This document shows positions 26,025 to 36,203 of a stretch of 64,000 bases of DNA, piece after piece (position 1 is the stretch's first letter; the number at the start of each line of letters is the position of its first letter). Location of the stretch: contig NZ_AFOY02000002.1 of assembly GCF_000217955.3 (NCBI RefSeq), positions 1-64,000 on the forward strand. The letters run 5' to 3'. The notes below the pieces were generated by a model. That model had not been told where the DNA came from. It worked only from the letters and a program-made list of their open reading frames with translations, and did no database searches. Made by a program: the position numbers and the translations under genes. This stretch comes from Pseudomonas fluorescens HK44 (GTDB lineage: Bacteria; Pseudomonadota; Gammaproteobacteria; Pseudomonadales; Pseudomonadaceae).

Positions 26025-26369
26025 TCAGGTCACCCTGAAGTTCCAGACAATCTCGACAACCCTGAACGCCATCACTACATAGACCAGGCAAAGCACTATT
26101 TGCAGGCTCAGGTGGTAGCGGGTTTTGGCAAGTTTGCGCAGGCCATCGCACATGTTCAGCAGCATCAGCAGCGCTGCCAGTCCGATCAGGCCCCAGCCCG
26201 CGATCCAGTAGCCAAACAGGCCGAGAAACAGCGGCGACACTGAGTGAAGGGCGTCGCTACCCGCTGCCAGCAGCAGGGCGCACATCAGCAGGTTTCTGAG
26301 GTTGTCGAAGACTTCCTTGCTGAAACCCTGATCCAGTAAACGGCCGAACGTCGTCAGTAGCGCGCGCAT
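26025..26369 (-). CDS. Small membrane protein of unknown function
   Basis: The 114-residue protein has hydrophobic segments at about residues 25-40, 47-70 and 88-108, with charged ends. It begins MRALLTTFGRLLDQGFSKEV. There is no recognisable domain. It is divergent from the DUF3087 gene, with about 95 bp between them. The frame has ordinary codon use, so I regard it as a real gene. Confidence 0.65.
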   Translation of the reverse strand: MRALLTTFGRLLDQGFSKEVFDNLRNLLMCALLLAAGSDALHSVSPLFLGLFGYWIAGWGLIGLAALLMLLNMCDGLRKLAKTRYHLSLQIVLCLVYVVMAFRVVEIVWNFRVT

Positions 26370-26466
26370 GGTGAGGCGTCCTGTTGATTAAGCGTGTCTG
26401 TAGCGGGCTCTACGGGCGATAATGCCGCGCATCCTGTATTCAACTTAGCAAAAGAGCCCTGCCGTG

Positions 26467-26994
26467 ATGTTCGAGATCAAGCCGTGGAACCCCGAAACCT
26501 ATCGACAGCAGACGCGCCGCAGCACCGTGATCATCGCCGTGACCTTCATTCTGCTGGCGATGACGCTGTCCGGCCTGGCCGTCATGCTATTCGGCGAACC
26601 TGGCGGCGACAACTTCCGCTTCAACCTGGGCGGCGTCATTGCCGCCGTCATCGTTAGCGCCGCGCTGATGAAAGCCAAAGGCTGGTCGCAGCCGTGGATG
26701 GCGGCGGCGGTGTACGGCTGGCAACTCAAGCGCAGCCTGATGAGCGTCACCAACGTCATGCATAAGGTCACCGATGCGGTGCAGGCCGGTAACCCGAGCG
26801 CGATGAAGCTGTTGCGCTTTTATCACCTGGGGCTCACGCAAATGCACCAACTGGACGGCAACACCAGCAGCCTCAGCCAAATGACTCGCGAGATCGATCA
26901 GCACAAGGCGAGCATGGAAGCGCTGGGGATCGAGACTGAGCAGAACCGCTTGAATCCTGAATGGCTGGCGGCAGTGAAGGCGAAGGAGGCATGA
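26467..26994 (+). CDS. DUF3087 family membrane protein
   Basis: The 175-residue protein begins MFEIKPWNPETYRQQTRRST, then has two membrane helices (about 21-43 and 54-72) and a long cytoplasmic helical tail. This is the DUF3087 pattern. A GTG just before the ATG (26464) could serve instead. The function of the family is unknown. The stop overlaps the start of the downstream acetyltransferase in an ATGA, so the two are probably co-translated. Confidence 0.85.
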   Translation: MFEIKPWNPETYRQQTRRSTVIIAVTFILLAMTLSGLAVMLFGEPGGDNFRFNLGGVIAAVIVSAALMKAKGWSQPWMAAAVYGWQLKRSLMSVTNVMHKVTDAVQAGNPSAMKLLRFYHLGLTQMHQLDGNTSSLSQMTREIDQHKASMEALGIETEQNRLNPEWLAAVKAKEA

Positions 26995-27680
26995 GTTCGA
27001 TGTTCACGATCACTCATTTTGAAACCCCGTGCTCCGAGCCCATCAATGACCAGATTCTGCAGATGGTCGTCGACTATCTGACCGATATCAGCACGGTGGC
27101 GATTGCGCCGAGCAACCTCCTGTTCAACGTGTATCAATATGCGATCGGCTACGAGGTTCATCTCTATCTGCAAGCGCTCGGCGGGTCGAAAGGGATTGCC
27201 GTCGAATTGATCGTCGCGATGGACGAAGAGGCCCCTTCGAAGGTCATCGGCTTTTTGCTGTATCTGCCGGTCAAGGACGATCCCGAGGCGTGCGGCGTGG
27301 CCTATATGGCGGTGCAAGCCAGTCATCGGCGCCAGGGCGTCGCGCGGGCAATGGTCCAGGAAATGGTCAATCGCTACCCGCATGCCGAGCTGACGTGTGC
27401 GGTCGGCAAGGTTGCCTTGTTCGAATCGATGGGCTTTCAGGTGCTGGGCGCGCGCGGGCCGCAGGTGCTGATGAATACTCGCGATCACAGCACGGGCGGC
27501 TTGATGGGGGTGCTGGATACCGCACCGATCTACAGCTCGACAGAAGTGCGGCAGATCCATACGTATCTGCTGCAACGACACGGGAAGCGGGCGATGCTCG
27601 ATGCTGAAAAACAGCGCGACCGGCATCTCGACCAGATGACGGCCAAAGCCAGGGCTTTTGTGCGCGAGCGTCTTGGGTAG
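26991..27680 (+). CDS. GNAT-family N-acetyltransferase
   Basis: The 229-residue protein contains a GNAT fold at about residues 55-155. The acetyl-CoA motif is VQASHRRQGVARAMVQEMV (Q/RxxGxG/A type) with preceding VAYMAVQ, and motif B around FESMGFQVLGARG. The remaining C-terminus is helical and charged. The start at 26991 overlaps the DUF3087 stop; an ATG at 27000 is better spaced from the AGGAGG site (26984-26989) and may be the true start. The substrate is unknown. Confidence 0.8.
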   Translation: MSSMFTITHFETPCSEPINDQILQMVVDYLTDISTVAIAPSNLLFNVYQYAIGYEVHLYLQALGGSKGIAVELIVAMDEEAPSKVIGFLLYLPVKDDPEACGVAYMAVQASHRRQGVARAMVQEMVNRYPHAELTCAVGKVALFESMGFQVLGARGPQVLMNTRDHSTGGLMGVLDTAPIYSSTEVRQIHTYLLQRHGKRAMLDAEKQRDRHLDQMTAKARAFVRERLG

Positions 27681-27694
27681 GAGGCCGTGCAACA

Positions 27695-28009
27695 CTACTT
27701 GAATAGTTCAGAATGACTTCCGAGATCAACAAATGTAATCAAGTCGGAACGTGAGTGCTCGTAGATCATCAAGAAGTCACCACCGATATGACACTCCCGA
27801 AAACCACTCCAATCACCCGTTAAAGCATGATCCAAGTACTCGGCCGGCAGTTGCTCCCCCAGAAATAACATGACCATGATCTGACGAATTTCATTCATAT
27901 CACGACGTCCGGCCCGCTTGTAACGTTCCCAGGACTTCTTGAATTCCGACGTTTGAGCACACTGCTTTGGCAGTTCAGCGCGTTTTTGCTTTTTCTCCGG
28001 TTTCGCCAT
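27695..28009 (-). CDS. yafQ: YafQ-type mRNA interferase toxin
   Basis: This 104-residue RelE-superfamily toxin has the YafQ active-site residues in order: His in EYLDHALTGDW, His and Asp in RECHIGGDF, and His in LGSHSELF. The position usually held by Trp after the Asp is Phe. YafQ cleaves mRNA at the ribosome when its antitoxin is degraded. It overlaps the upstream antitoxin gene by 35 bp. The first 20 residues are a Lys-rich extension not present in E. coli YafQ, so the start may be slightly downstream. Confidence 0.85.
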   Translation of the reverse strand: MAKPEKKQKRAELPKQCAQTSEFKKSWERYKRAGRRDMNEIRQIMVMLFLGEQLPAEYLDHALTGDWSGFRECHIGGDFLMIYEHSRSDLITFVDLGSHSELFK

Positions 28010-28265
28010 CAGTGTCCCTCAGCATGTCGTCTATCGAGTCGAACTGTTGGCGAATGCCTCGTGCTTCCATCATGGCGCGGGCAGTTTTTTCCGAAGGGAC
28101 GCGTACCTCAAACGGGAGCCCCTGAGTCGCAACGACCTGACGGAGAAAAAGACGCATGGCATCACTGATGCTCAGCCCGCAAGCGTTCAAGACTTCAGTG
28201 GCACGTATCTTCAGATCCTCATCAATGCGGCAACGCACGTCGGTGGTTTTCAGCAATGCACCCAT
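27975..28265 (-). CDS. dinJ: RelB/DinJ-type antitoxin
   Basis: This 96-residue antitoxin has a ribbon-helix-helix N-terminus (TTDVRCRIDEDLKIRATEV, then GLSISDAMRLFLRQVV) and a flexible C-terminus that would wrap the toxin. The first 50 residues match the DinJ family closely. A GATGAGG ribosome site precedes the ATG. It should repress its own promoter, alone or with YafQ, and a palindrome-like sequence lies at 28289-28307. Confidence 0.88.
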   Translation of the reverse strand: MGALLKTTDVRCRIDEDLKIRATEVLNACGLSISDAMRLFLRQVVATQGLPFEVRVPSEKTARAMMEARGIRQQFDSIDDMLRDTDGETGEKAKTR

Positions 28266-28288
28266 GGGAATGACCTCATCGTTAGTTT

Positions 28289-28307
28289 GTAGCTACATTG
28301 GCGCTAC
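28289..28307. promoter_or_regulatory. Candidate DinJ operator
   Basis: GTAGC (28289-28293) and GCTAC (28303-28307) form short inverted arms about 25 bp upstream of dinJ. On the minus strand a -10-like TACAAACT follows directly. The position suits autoregulation, but the arms are short. Confidence 0.35.
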
Positions 28308-28514
28308 CTCCAGCATTGTGGTTGAGCGTAGTCCTTTCGGTCAACGTCGCCTTGATGAGCGGTTTCAAGGTCTATGGCGTTGCCCGAACATCGACAGGAG
28401 TTCTTGCCCGGCATTTCACTCGTTTAAGCACACGATGAATATCAGCCGGGTCCGCTTTGCGTTTGAGAACCGTCCGAGCCCAATGCAGGAAGTTGCTGAT
28501 GGTGCTGTGTGCCG

Positions 28515-29402
28515 TCAGGAAGCCGACTGCTGGGCAAACCATTCCAATACGGCTTGTCGGGCCGGGTGCAAGGCGCTGGTGGGTTGTAGCCACAAGGTAT
28601 AGGCGCCCGAGGTTTTCAGTGCGGGGCCGAATGGAATGATCAACTCCCCGCGGTTTATCAACTCTTGCGCGAGCGTTCGGTCAGTCATGGCAATGCCCAG
28701 GCCGCGGGCGGCGGCATCGAGGGCCAGTTCGTCCAGATTGAAGGTGGTGTGTTTGCAGTCTCTGGACTGCCCCCCGTCATAAGCTTTCAACCAGGCTGCC
28801 CACTCCTGTTGACCCGTTGAACCATGGATCAGCGGGTAGTTGGAGAGCTCGTTCACTGAAGCGAGTGGTGTTTTTCCGTTGACTGACACAGGCGCGCAGA
28901 CCGGCACCAGAAACTCTTCGAACAGAACGTGGTACGCCTGATCGGCCGGCGGCGTTTGCAGGTAGAGGATGCAGGCATCGCACTCGCCTGAGGGGTCGAC
29001 CCGTTCGGTCGCCACGGTTTCGATCGACAGGGCCAAGTCGGGGTTGCGGGCATAGAAGTCGGTCAGTCGAGGCAGCAACCAGCGCACGGCAAGCGATACG
29101 TGAATGCGAATGCGAAAGGGCGTGTCCCTGGGTGCCAGGCGTTTTTCCAGGGTCTGTAATTCGCCGATCACCTTGAGCGCGGTTTCCAGGACTGCCTTGC
29201 CCTCGGCGGTCAGTGTGACGCTTCGGCTGTTGCGAATCAGCAGCGCTACGCCGTAGTGACTCTCCAGTTGCTGAATCTTCCGGCTGACCGCGCTCTGGGT
29301 CAGGCACAGCGTTGCTGCCGCTTCGGTGAAGTTGCTTGAGGCTGCCACTTCGGCAAAGGCTTGAAGGGCCTGCAAGGAGGGCACGCGAAAGATTTTATCC
29401 AT
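28515..29402 (-). CDS. LysR-family regulator, GcvA-like
   Basis: The 295-residue protein has an N-terminal winged helix (LQALQAFAEVAASSNFTEAA, then QSAVSRKIQQLESHYGVALL) and a type 2 substrate-binding domain beginning at about residue 90 (FRIRIHVSLAVRWLLPRL). The RWLLPRL segment is typical of the GcvA/AmpR subgroup. It is divergent from the FAD oxidoreductase and the PotF-like gene, with 154 bp between, so it probably controls them. The effector is unknown. Confidence 0.85.
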   Translation of the reverse strand: MDKIFRVPSLQALQAFAEVAASSNFTEAAATLCLTQSAVSRKIQQLESHYGVALLIRNSRSVTLTAEGKAVLETALKVIGELQTLEKRLAPRDTPFRIRIHVSLAVRWLLPRLTDFYARNPDLALSIETVATERVDPSGECDACILYLQTPPADQAYHVLFEEFLVPVCAPVSVNGKTPLASVNELSNYPLIHGSTGQQEWAAWLKAYDGGQSRDCKHTTFNLDELALDAAARGLGIAMTDRTLAQELINRGELIIPFGPALKTSGAYTLWLQPTSALHPARQAVLEWFAQQSAS

Positions 29403-29556
29403 GCAAAAACCGAATGGATGAATGCGTTAATAGCGTTGGATTGCGCATCGATATCCCCATAGATTCTGTTCATGGCCGTCGGACTGAACGCATTTAACCA
29501 TGCTAATTGTTCATGACGACAGCGTTCAACAGATCCGTGCTGGGTGAGGTGAGTAG
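29403..29556. promoter_or_regulatory. Divergent region between LysR gene and oxidoreductase
   Basis: The region contains GAATGCGTTAA (about 29420) and TGAACGCATTTAA (about 29490), near-inverse copies of a GCGTT/AACGC motif. These are plausible LysR contacts, but I cannot define an operator from one sequence. Confidence 0.35.
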
Positions 29557-30861
29557 ATGACTGAAAATAGCTGTGGCTGGATCGTCCAGGCGGGAGAGTC
29601 TGCGCTACAACCCTGCTTGCAGGGTTCGCAGAAAGCCGACTGGCTGATCATTGGTGGCGGATTCACTGGGCTGTCGGCCGCGCATACTTTGGCCGAACTG
29701 CATCCTGAAGCGCGGATCGTCATCGTTGATCGTCAACGTACCGCACAGGGCGCATCGGCGAGAAACTCCGGCTTCGTGGTCGCCCATGAAAACCCTGTCG
29801 GTGACGAACTGCTCGGTCGGCCGGGCAACGCCTATTACCAGCGCAGTACCGAGATCAGCCGCGCCGCCAACGCAGAAGTGCGGCAGCGCGTGAGCCGCCT
29901 GGGTATTGAGTGTGACTGGCATGAGCAGGGTTATTTCTTCGCGGTACACGACCCGGACAAACTCGAAGACGCAGCGCTGAAAGTGCAGACCTTGCGTGAA
30001 GTGGGGGCCGATGCGCAGTTTCTGCAGGGGCAAGACTTGAGCCGGAACCTGGGAACGGACTTTTATCGTGCGGGGATTTGGTGTCGGGGTGGTAACGCCC
30101 TGCTGCAACCGGCGAAATACGCCAAGGGCTTGCGTGACACCCTGGCGGGTAATGTCGCTGTGTACGAGCACACCGACATCACCGGGCTGGAGCGTTTGGC
30201 CAATGGCAATGTCCGCGCCTCATCAATCCAAGGCAGTGTTGAAGCCCCGCAGGTACTGATCTGCGTCGGGCCGTTTCTGCCGCGTGTCGGTTTGCCTGAT
30301 CGGGCCGTGTTCCCCCTTGAACTCAGTGCGTCGTTAAGCCGCCCGCTGACCGACGACGAGTACCGTCAGATGGGCCGCCCGGACCAGTGGGGTGTGCTGT
30401 CGACCCGGCCGGCCGGTGCGACGTTGCGCCTGACCGCCGATCGCCGGTTGCTCATTCGCAATACCGTGGAGTACCGCTTTCGCGACCTTGCCGGTTCAGC
30501 GCTCAGTGCGCGTCGGTTAACCCATTTGCGTGGCTTGCAACGTCGATTTCCGTGGATCACCGAGCAACACCTTGAGTTCACCTGGACCGGGCATTTGAGC
30601 GCAACCCGCTCTGGTGAACCGCGCTTTGCCAGAGTCGAGCGGGGCATTTATACCGTGGCCGGCTGCAACGGCTCTGGCGTTGCACGCGGCACATTGTGGG
30701 GGCGTCTGCTGGCAGAGATGGCCTCGGGTAGTGAGTCGCCATTGCTCAGCAGCGTGCTCAGTCAGGCCAATCCGGGCTGGCTGCCGCCGACACCCTTTTT
30801 CGATATCGGTGCCTCGGTGCGCCTGCGGTACGAGGCCTGTCGCGCTCAATCGGAATCCTGA
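29557..30861 (+). CDS. FAD-dependent oxidoreductase, DAO family
   Basis: The 434-residue flavoprotein has the dinucleotide-binding motif WLIIGGGFTGLSAAHTLAEL (about residues 28-47), followed by GASARNSGFVV, and a C-terminal flavin segment VAGCNGSGVARGTLWG. It is related to PuuB and to other amine oxidases of the glycine oxidase fold. The next gene encodes a PotF-like binding protein, so an amine or polyamine-like substrate is likely. This is inference. A GAGGTGAGTAG site lies before the ATG. Confidence 0.85.
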   Translation: MTENSCGWIVQAGESALQPCLQGSQKADWLIIGGGFTGLSAAHTLAELHPEARIVIVDRQRTAQGASARNSGFVVAHENPVGDELLGRPGNAYYQRSTEISRAANAEVRQRVSRLGIECDWHEQGYFFAVHDPDKLEDAALKVQTLREVGADAQFLQGQDLSRNLGTDFYRAGIWCRGGNALLQPAKYAKGLRDTLAGNVAVYEHTDITGLERLANGNVRASSIQGSVEAPQVLICVGPFLPRVGLPDRAVFPLELSASLSRPLTDDEYRQMGRPDQWGVLSTRPAGATLRLTADRRLLIRNTVEYRFRDLAGSALSARRLTHLRGLQRRFPWITEQHLEFTWTGHLSATRSGEPRFARVERGIYTVAGCNGSGVARGTLWGRLLAEMASGSESPLLSSVLSQANPGWLPPTPFFDIGASVRLRYEACRAQSES

Positions 30862-30868
30862 CCTGTAA

Positions 30869-31996
<1,128 letters not shown>

Positions 31997-32012
31997 GTCG
32001 GGTTGCTCAAGT

Positions 32013-32966
32013 TCAGGCAAGCGCCTCGGCGTGTTGCCTGAACACCAGCGCCTTCAAGCCGCTTTCAGCATCGATATCGGGAAATTCCGGTGGGTTTTCC
32101 AGGCGTTGTTCAAAGTGCAGGCTAGGGGCTTCGCGGGTGACGCCATCGATGAGAAAGTCCGGGCCGAAGGCCGGGTCATTCATGCAGGCCAGTACCACGC
32201 CCTCGCTGCTGAGCAATTCCGGCAGGCGACGTAACACGCGATGGTAGTCCTTGGTCAGCAGGAAGCTGCCTTTCTGGAACGACGGCGGGTCGATGATGAC
32301 CAGGTCGTAGGGGCCGCTGTTGATGACCTTGCCCCAGGACTTGAACAGGTCATGGCCGAGAAAGCTGACCTTGCTCAAGTCGTGTCCATTCAGTCGATGA
32401 TTGTCGCGTCCGCGGCTCAGGGCCCCGCGGGACATGTCCAGGTTGACCACATGCTCCGCGCCGCCCTCGATGGCGGCCACCGAAAACCCGCAGGTGTAGG
32501 CGAACAGGTTCAAGACGCGTTTGCCATGGGCATTGGCGCGCACCCAATTGCGGCCGTAGCGCATGTCGAGAAACAGGCCGCTGTTCTGTTTTTTGCCCAG
32601 GTCGATGCGATAACGCAGGCCGCCCTCGGTGATCGTCCATTCCTCGACCATTTCCCCCAGCAACCATTCGGTGGTGCTTTGCGGCAGGTAGCGGTGTTGC
32701 AGCGCCAGCGTATGCGCGCCGGATTTTTCCCATGCAGGCGAGTGCGCGATCTCCATCAGCAGCTGCTTTAATGCCTCCAGTTGCGCCGGGTCAGGCTCCT
32801 TGAACAGCGAGACCAGCACCACGCCCTGCATCCAGTCGACGGTCAGTTGTTCCAGCCCCGGCCAGCATCGGCCCCGGCCATGGAACACACGGCGGGTTTC
32901 TTCGGGGAAAGCGGTCAGAGCCGTCAGCAAATGGTGGCGGAGGGTGGCGAGGGCGTCAGGGTTCAT
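32013..32966 (-). CDS. Class I SAM-dependent methyltransferase (RlmI/RlmK-like)
   Basis: This 317-residue protein has an N-terminal domain (RYLPQSTTEWLLGEMVEEW region) and a Rossmann methyltransferase domain from about residue 125. Motif I is LNLFAYTCGFSVAAIEGGA, followed by LDMSRGALSRGRDN. Motif IV reads DLVIIDPPSFQKG. The DPPSF motif and the general layout fit rRNA methyltransferases of the RlmI/RlmK group (COG1092), but there is no PUA domain at the N-terminus. The target is not known. Confidence 0.8.
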   Translation of the reverse strand: MNPDALATLRHHLLTALTAFPEETRRVFHGRGRCWPGLEQLTVDWMQGVVLVSLFKEPDPAQLEALKQLLMEIAHSPAWEKSGAHTLALQHRYLPQSTTEWLLGEMVEEWTITEGGLRYRIDLGKKQNSGLFLDMRYGRNWVRANAHGKRVLNLFAYTCGFSVAAIEGGAEHVVNLDMSRGALSRGRDNHRLNGHDLSKVSFLGHDLFKSWGKVINSGPYDLVIIDPPSFQKGSFLLTKDYHRVLRRLPELLSSEGVVLACMNDPAFGPDFLIDGVTREAPSLHFEQRLENPPEFPDIDAESGLKALVFRQHAEALA

Positions 32967-33162
32967 CGGGCAGGGCCGGCAATGTGAAGGGGCGGCATTT
33001 TAACCACAATTGTGGCGCCAGGGGTTCTGCGAGGCAAAAGGCGATTGCGCAGGCGAGCCGCCGTCAAAGCATTTGCACAAGCACCGGTCCAGATCAACAA
33101 TGTACCGGCCGTCAGGCAGCGAGGTTTCACCCGGTCATGTCGTCAGTCGACACGGAGTGCTC

Positions 33163-33722
33163 ATGAACGATCGTTACACCCGCACGGCGGTTTACCTGCA
33201 CTGGCTGATAGCCCTCGGGCTGATCGGCACCTTCGCGCTCGGCTACTATATGCCTGAGCTTGTGCTTTCGCCGACCAAACTGAAGCTGTACTCATGGCAC
33301 AAGTGGGCCGGGGTAACCTTGTTTTTCTGGTGCTGCTACGGCTCGGCTGGCGCCTGGGCCATCCTGTCCCGCCGTTGCCGACGACCGTGTCGGCCGTGAT
33401 GAGATTTGCGTCCCATGTTTCGCATGGGGTGATGTACGCGCTGATGCTCGCGATTCCGCTCAGCGGCTGGCTGATGAGTTCGGCAAAAGGCTTCCAGACG
33501 TCGTGGTTTGGTGTCTTGCCGCTGCCGGATCTGCTGCCCAAGGACGCCGCGCTCGGCGACCGCCTCAGTGATGTTCACAAGGTGCTCAACTACACATTGC
33601 TGGTGCTGGTGATCGTCCATACATGCGCGGCGCTCAAGCACCACTTCATTGATCGCGACGACGTGCTGACGCGCATACTGCCGTCAAAGCGCCAGCCTGA
33701 CCCACGGCATCTCAAGCCATGA
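33163..33722 (+). pseudogene. Cytochrome b561 gene with a frameshift
   Basis: The gene starts at 33163 (MNDRYTRTAVYLHWLIALGL) and reads correctly to SWHKWAGVTLF. It then leaves frame at the T run 33322-33326 and would stop at 33399. The right continuation (FLVLLRLGWRLGHP, residue 55 onward) lies one base earlier, from 33294 to 33722. One missing base in the T run explains it. The full protein would be the usual size of cytochrome b561 (about 185 residues), with the haem-ligand His residues in YLHWL, SWHKW, FASHVSHG and DVHKVLNYTLL. A sequencing error in the homopolymer is also possible. Confidence 0.85.
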
Positions 33723-33747
33723 AGCAGGCCACTGACCGGATAATCCC

Positions 33748-34320
33748 ATGACCCATCGATTTCCACGCTCCGTCATCCTGGCTGCAGCCCTTGTATTCGG
33801 TACCACGACGGGCGCCCAGGCCGTCGAGTACAAGCGCGTGAACGCGAGCGCCAGCCGGATCAGCTTCACCTATAACCAGATGGGGGCGAGGGTGTATGGC
33901 ACGTTCGGCAAATTCGAGGCTACCCTCGATTTCAACTCGGCGAACCCCTCGGCGGCCCACGCCACACTGATCATCCAGCTCGACAGCATCGATGCCGGGA
34001 ACAGCGATGCCAACAGCGAGTTGAAAAAGCCCGCCTGGTTCAATACGGCGGCCTATCCGGAGGCGAAGTTTGTATCGAGCAGCGTGACCGCGCTCGGCGA
34101 CAATCGCTACGAGGTCACTGGCAAACTCACGCTCAAGGGCATTACCCGTGAGGTCGGTGCACAAATCACCTTGAAACCGCAAAGCGCCATCGGCGTATTC
34201 GATGGCGAGTTCATTCTCAAACGTGGCGACTTCAAGATCGGTGAGGGCGAATGGGCCGATTACGGGGTTATCTCCAACGAGATCAATATCAAGTTTCGGG
34301 TGGTCGCTCCCGAGCAGTAG
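33748..34320 (+). CDS. YceI-family periplasmic protein
   Basis: The 190-residue protein has a signal peptide (ending near GAQA) and a YceI lipocalin-like beta barrel (about residues 25-187). Family features are FTYNQMGARVYGTFGKFEATL at the start, SELKKPAWFNTAAYPEAKFVS in the middle, and GKLTLKGITREV. YceI proteins bind polyisoprenoids and often sit beside cytochrome b561 genes, as here (26 bp apart). It may work with the cytochrome in a redox or quinone-related step. Confidence 0.92.
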   Translation: MTHRFPRSVILAAALVFGTTTGAQAVEYKRVNASASRISFTYNQMGARVYGTFGKFEATLDFNSANPSAAHATLIIQLDSIDAGNSDANSELKKPAWFNTAAYPEAKFVSSSVTALGDNRYEVTGKLTLKGITREVGAQITLKPQSAIGVFDGEFILKRGDFKIGEGEWADYGVISNEINIKFRVVAPEQ

Positions 34321-34424
34321 CCTGTGGTCGAAGCATCTGCAGAGTCTGGATGACCGCCGATGGGTTTGCCACGCCGTGAAGGGAAAACACCCAAAAGCGC
34401 TACGCCCTCGGCTACACTCCGACC

Positions 34425-36056
34425 ATGCCAAATAACTATCATATGCCCTTGAATTTCACCCGAATCTTCAACAGCGTTGTCACCCGGCTGTTGGTATTGG
34501 CGCTGTGCATTGTCGTGTTTGGGGCGGTCGTGCGCTATTACGTGCTAACCAACTTTCTGCGTGAGGATTTGAGCGCGGTCGTGGAAGGCCAGCAATTAGC
34601 GTTGGCGACTTATGTCGCTCACGATGTCGACGACAAAATCATTCAACGCCAGCGTTTGCTTGAGTTCCTTGCCGCCTCCGTTCCTGTTGATTTCCTCAAG
34701 CAACCCGAGCGGCTGCGTGCCTGGCTGAAAGAACATTACGCCTACCAGACGTTGTTCTCGACAGACGTGTTCATTGTGAATGCCAATGGGGATTTACTCG
34801 CGAACTATCCCGACCTGACGCCGCCGCCCAATACCCGTTACGCGGAGCGTGATGACATTCAAGCCGGATGGGCAGGACATTCATTTGTCGGGCGCCCTGC
34901 GGTGGATCAAGCAACCCAAAAACCGCTGCTGCCGATGTCCGTGCCCATCAGGGATGAACACGGCAGGGTGCAAGCCGTTCTTGTGGGCGTCACGGCACTC
35001 GCAGCGCCAGGATTTCTGGATTCCTTGCTCCAGAGCCGCATGGGGGAGACAGCGGGTGGATTCCAGCTGGTTTTTCCGGAAAGTCGATTGTTTGTCGAAT
35101 CCTCGACGCTTGATATGACGCTCAAGCCAACGCCGCCTCCCGGCGCCAATGCGCTTCATGATCGGGCCATGGCCGGATTTCGCGGTGCGGGGGTCGCGCT
35201 CAACGCCGATGGGGTTGAGGAAGTCTCTGCAATGGTGTCGGTTCCAAGTACTGGCTGGTTCGTCGTTGCCCGTTTGCCGAGCAGAGAGGCTTTTGCAACC
35301 GTAGATCGAACACAGCATTTTTTGATCAGGGGGGCGTTTATATCCATTTTGATTTTCGCCGTGTTCTCGTCCGTTGGCCTGTACTTTGTCTTTCGTCATC
35401 TGTTTCATGCCGCCGCGCAGGCTGACCGCATGACGCGCGATGAGCGGCCACTGGCTCCCTTGCCAGTCACTCGCAATGATGAAGTCGGTCACTTGATCTC
35501 GGCCTTCAATCGTTTGTTGATCAAGCTGGATGAAAAACAGGCCCAGCTTAAAAAAATTGCTCATCACGATATGTTGACGGGTTTACCCAATAGACATTAT
35601 CTCTCTGGCCAGCTTCGCCACGTGTTGGCACTGGCACAACGCAAAGAGACGAGTGTGGGCTTGTTGTTCATGGACCTCGACGGCTTCAAGCATATCAATG
35701 ACACCCTTGGCCACGAGGCGGGTGACGAGGTGTTGCGGCAGGTGGCGAGGCGCTTTCGCCGGGTTGTCCGGGAGACCGATACCCTGGCGCGCATCGGTGG
35801 TGATGAGTTTGTCGTTCTGCTGAGTGATCTTGGGGACGATGCCGAAGAGATCGTGAGCACCGTCGCGACTAAATGTATTGATGCACTGGGAGCGCCGTTC
35901 TTTATTTCCGGTACGGTCTGCATCGTGGGAGTTTCGATTGGTATTGCACTGGGAAATGGGGAAAGCTCTGCGGATATGCTCCTGCTGGCCGCCGATCGCG
36001 TCATGTATCAAGCCAAGAAAACCGGGCGCGGCCGGTATGTGACCTACAAGCTGTAG
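34425..36056 (+). CDS. Membrane diguanylate cyclase with periplasmic sensor
   Basis: This 543-residue protein has one membrane helix at residues 19-40, a large periplasmic sensor region (about 41-290, Cache-like), a second helix (about 303-323), a short linker and a GGDEF domain (about 375-540). The active-site motif is GGDEF in ARIGGDEFVVLL. RETD lies five residues before it and makes an RxxD inhibitory site, so feedback control by cyclic di-GMP is expected. An in-frame ATG at 34443 could also be the start. The signal sensed is unknown. It is a single gene. Confidence 0.92.
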   Translation: MPNNYHMPLNFTRIFNSVVTRLLVLALCIVVFGAVVRYYVLTNFLREDLSAVVEGQQLALATYVAHDVDDKIIQRQRLLEFLAASVPVDFLKQPERLRAWLKEHYAYQTLFSTDVFIVNANGDLLANYPDLTPPPNTRYAERDDIQAGWAGHSFVGRPAVDQATQKPLLPMSVPIRDEHGRVQAVLVGVTALAAPGFLDSLLQSRMGETAGGFQLVFPESRLFVESSTLDMTLKPTPPPGANALHDRAMAGFRGAGVALNADGVEEVSAMVSVPSTGWFVVARLPSREAFATVDRTQHFLIRGAFISILIFAVFSSVGLYFVFRHLFHAAAQADRMTRDERPLAPLPVTRNDEVGHLISAFNRLLIKLDEKQAQLKKIAHHDMLTGLPNRHYLSGQLRHVLALAQRKETSVGLLFMDLDGFKHINDTLGHEAGDEVLRQVARRFRRVVRETDTLARIGGDEFVVLLSDLGDDAEEIVSTVATKCIDALGAPFFISGTVCIVGVSIGIALGNGESSADMLLLAADRVMYQAKKTGRGRYVTYKL

Positions 36057-36203
36057 GCAGCAGTGCCCGATAGCCCACCTGGCCGTCGAAGCCGTCGCCG
36101 AGAAGCCAGGGGGGCGTCCATTGATTGCTCCCGGACGATGGGGCTGTAAACTGGCCGCGGCTTACACGATTACCCCTTTATCACCTCAAGCAAGAGATCC
36201 CCC

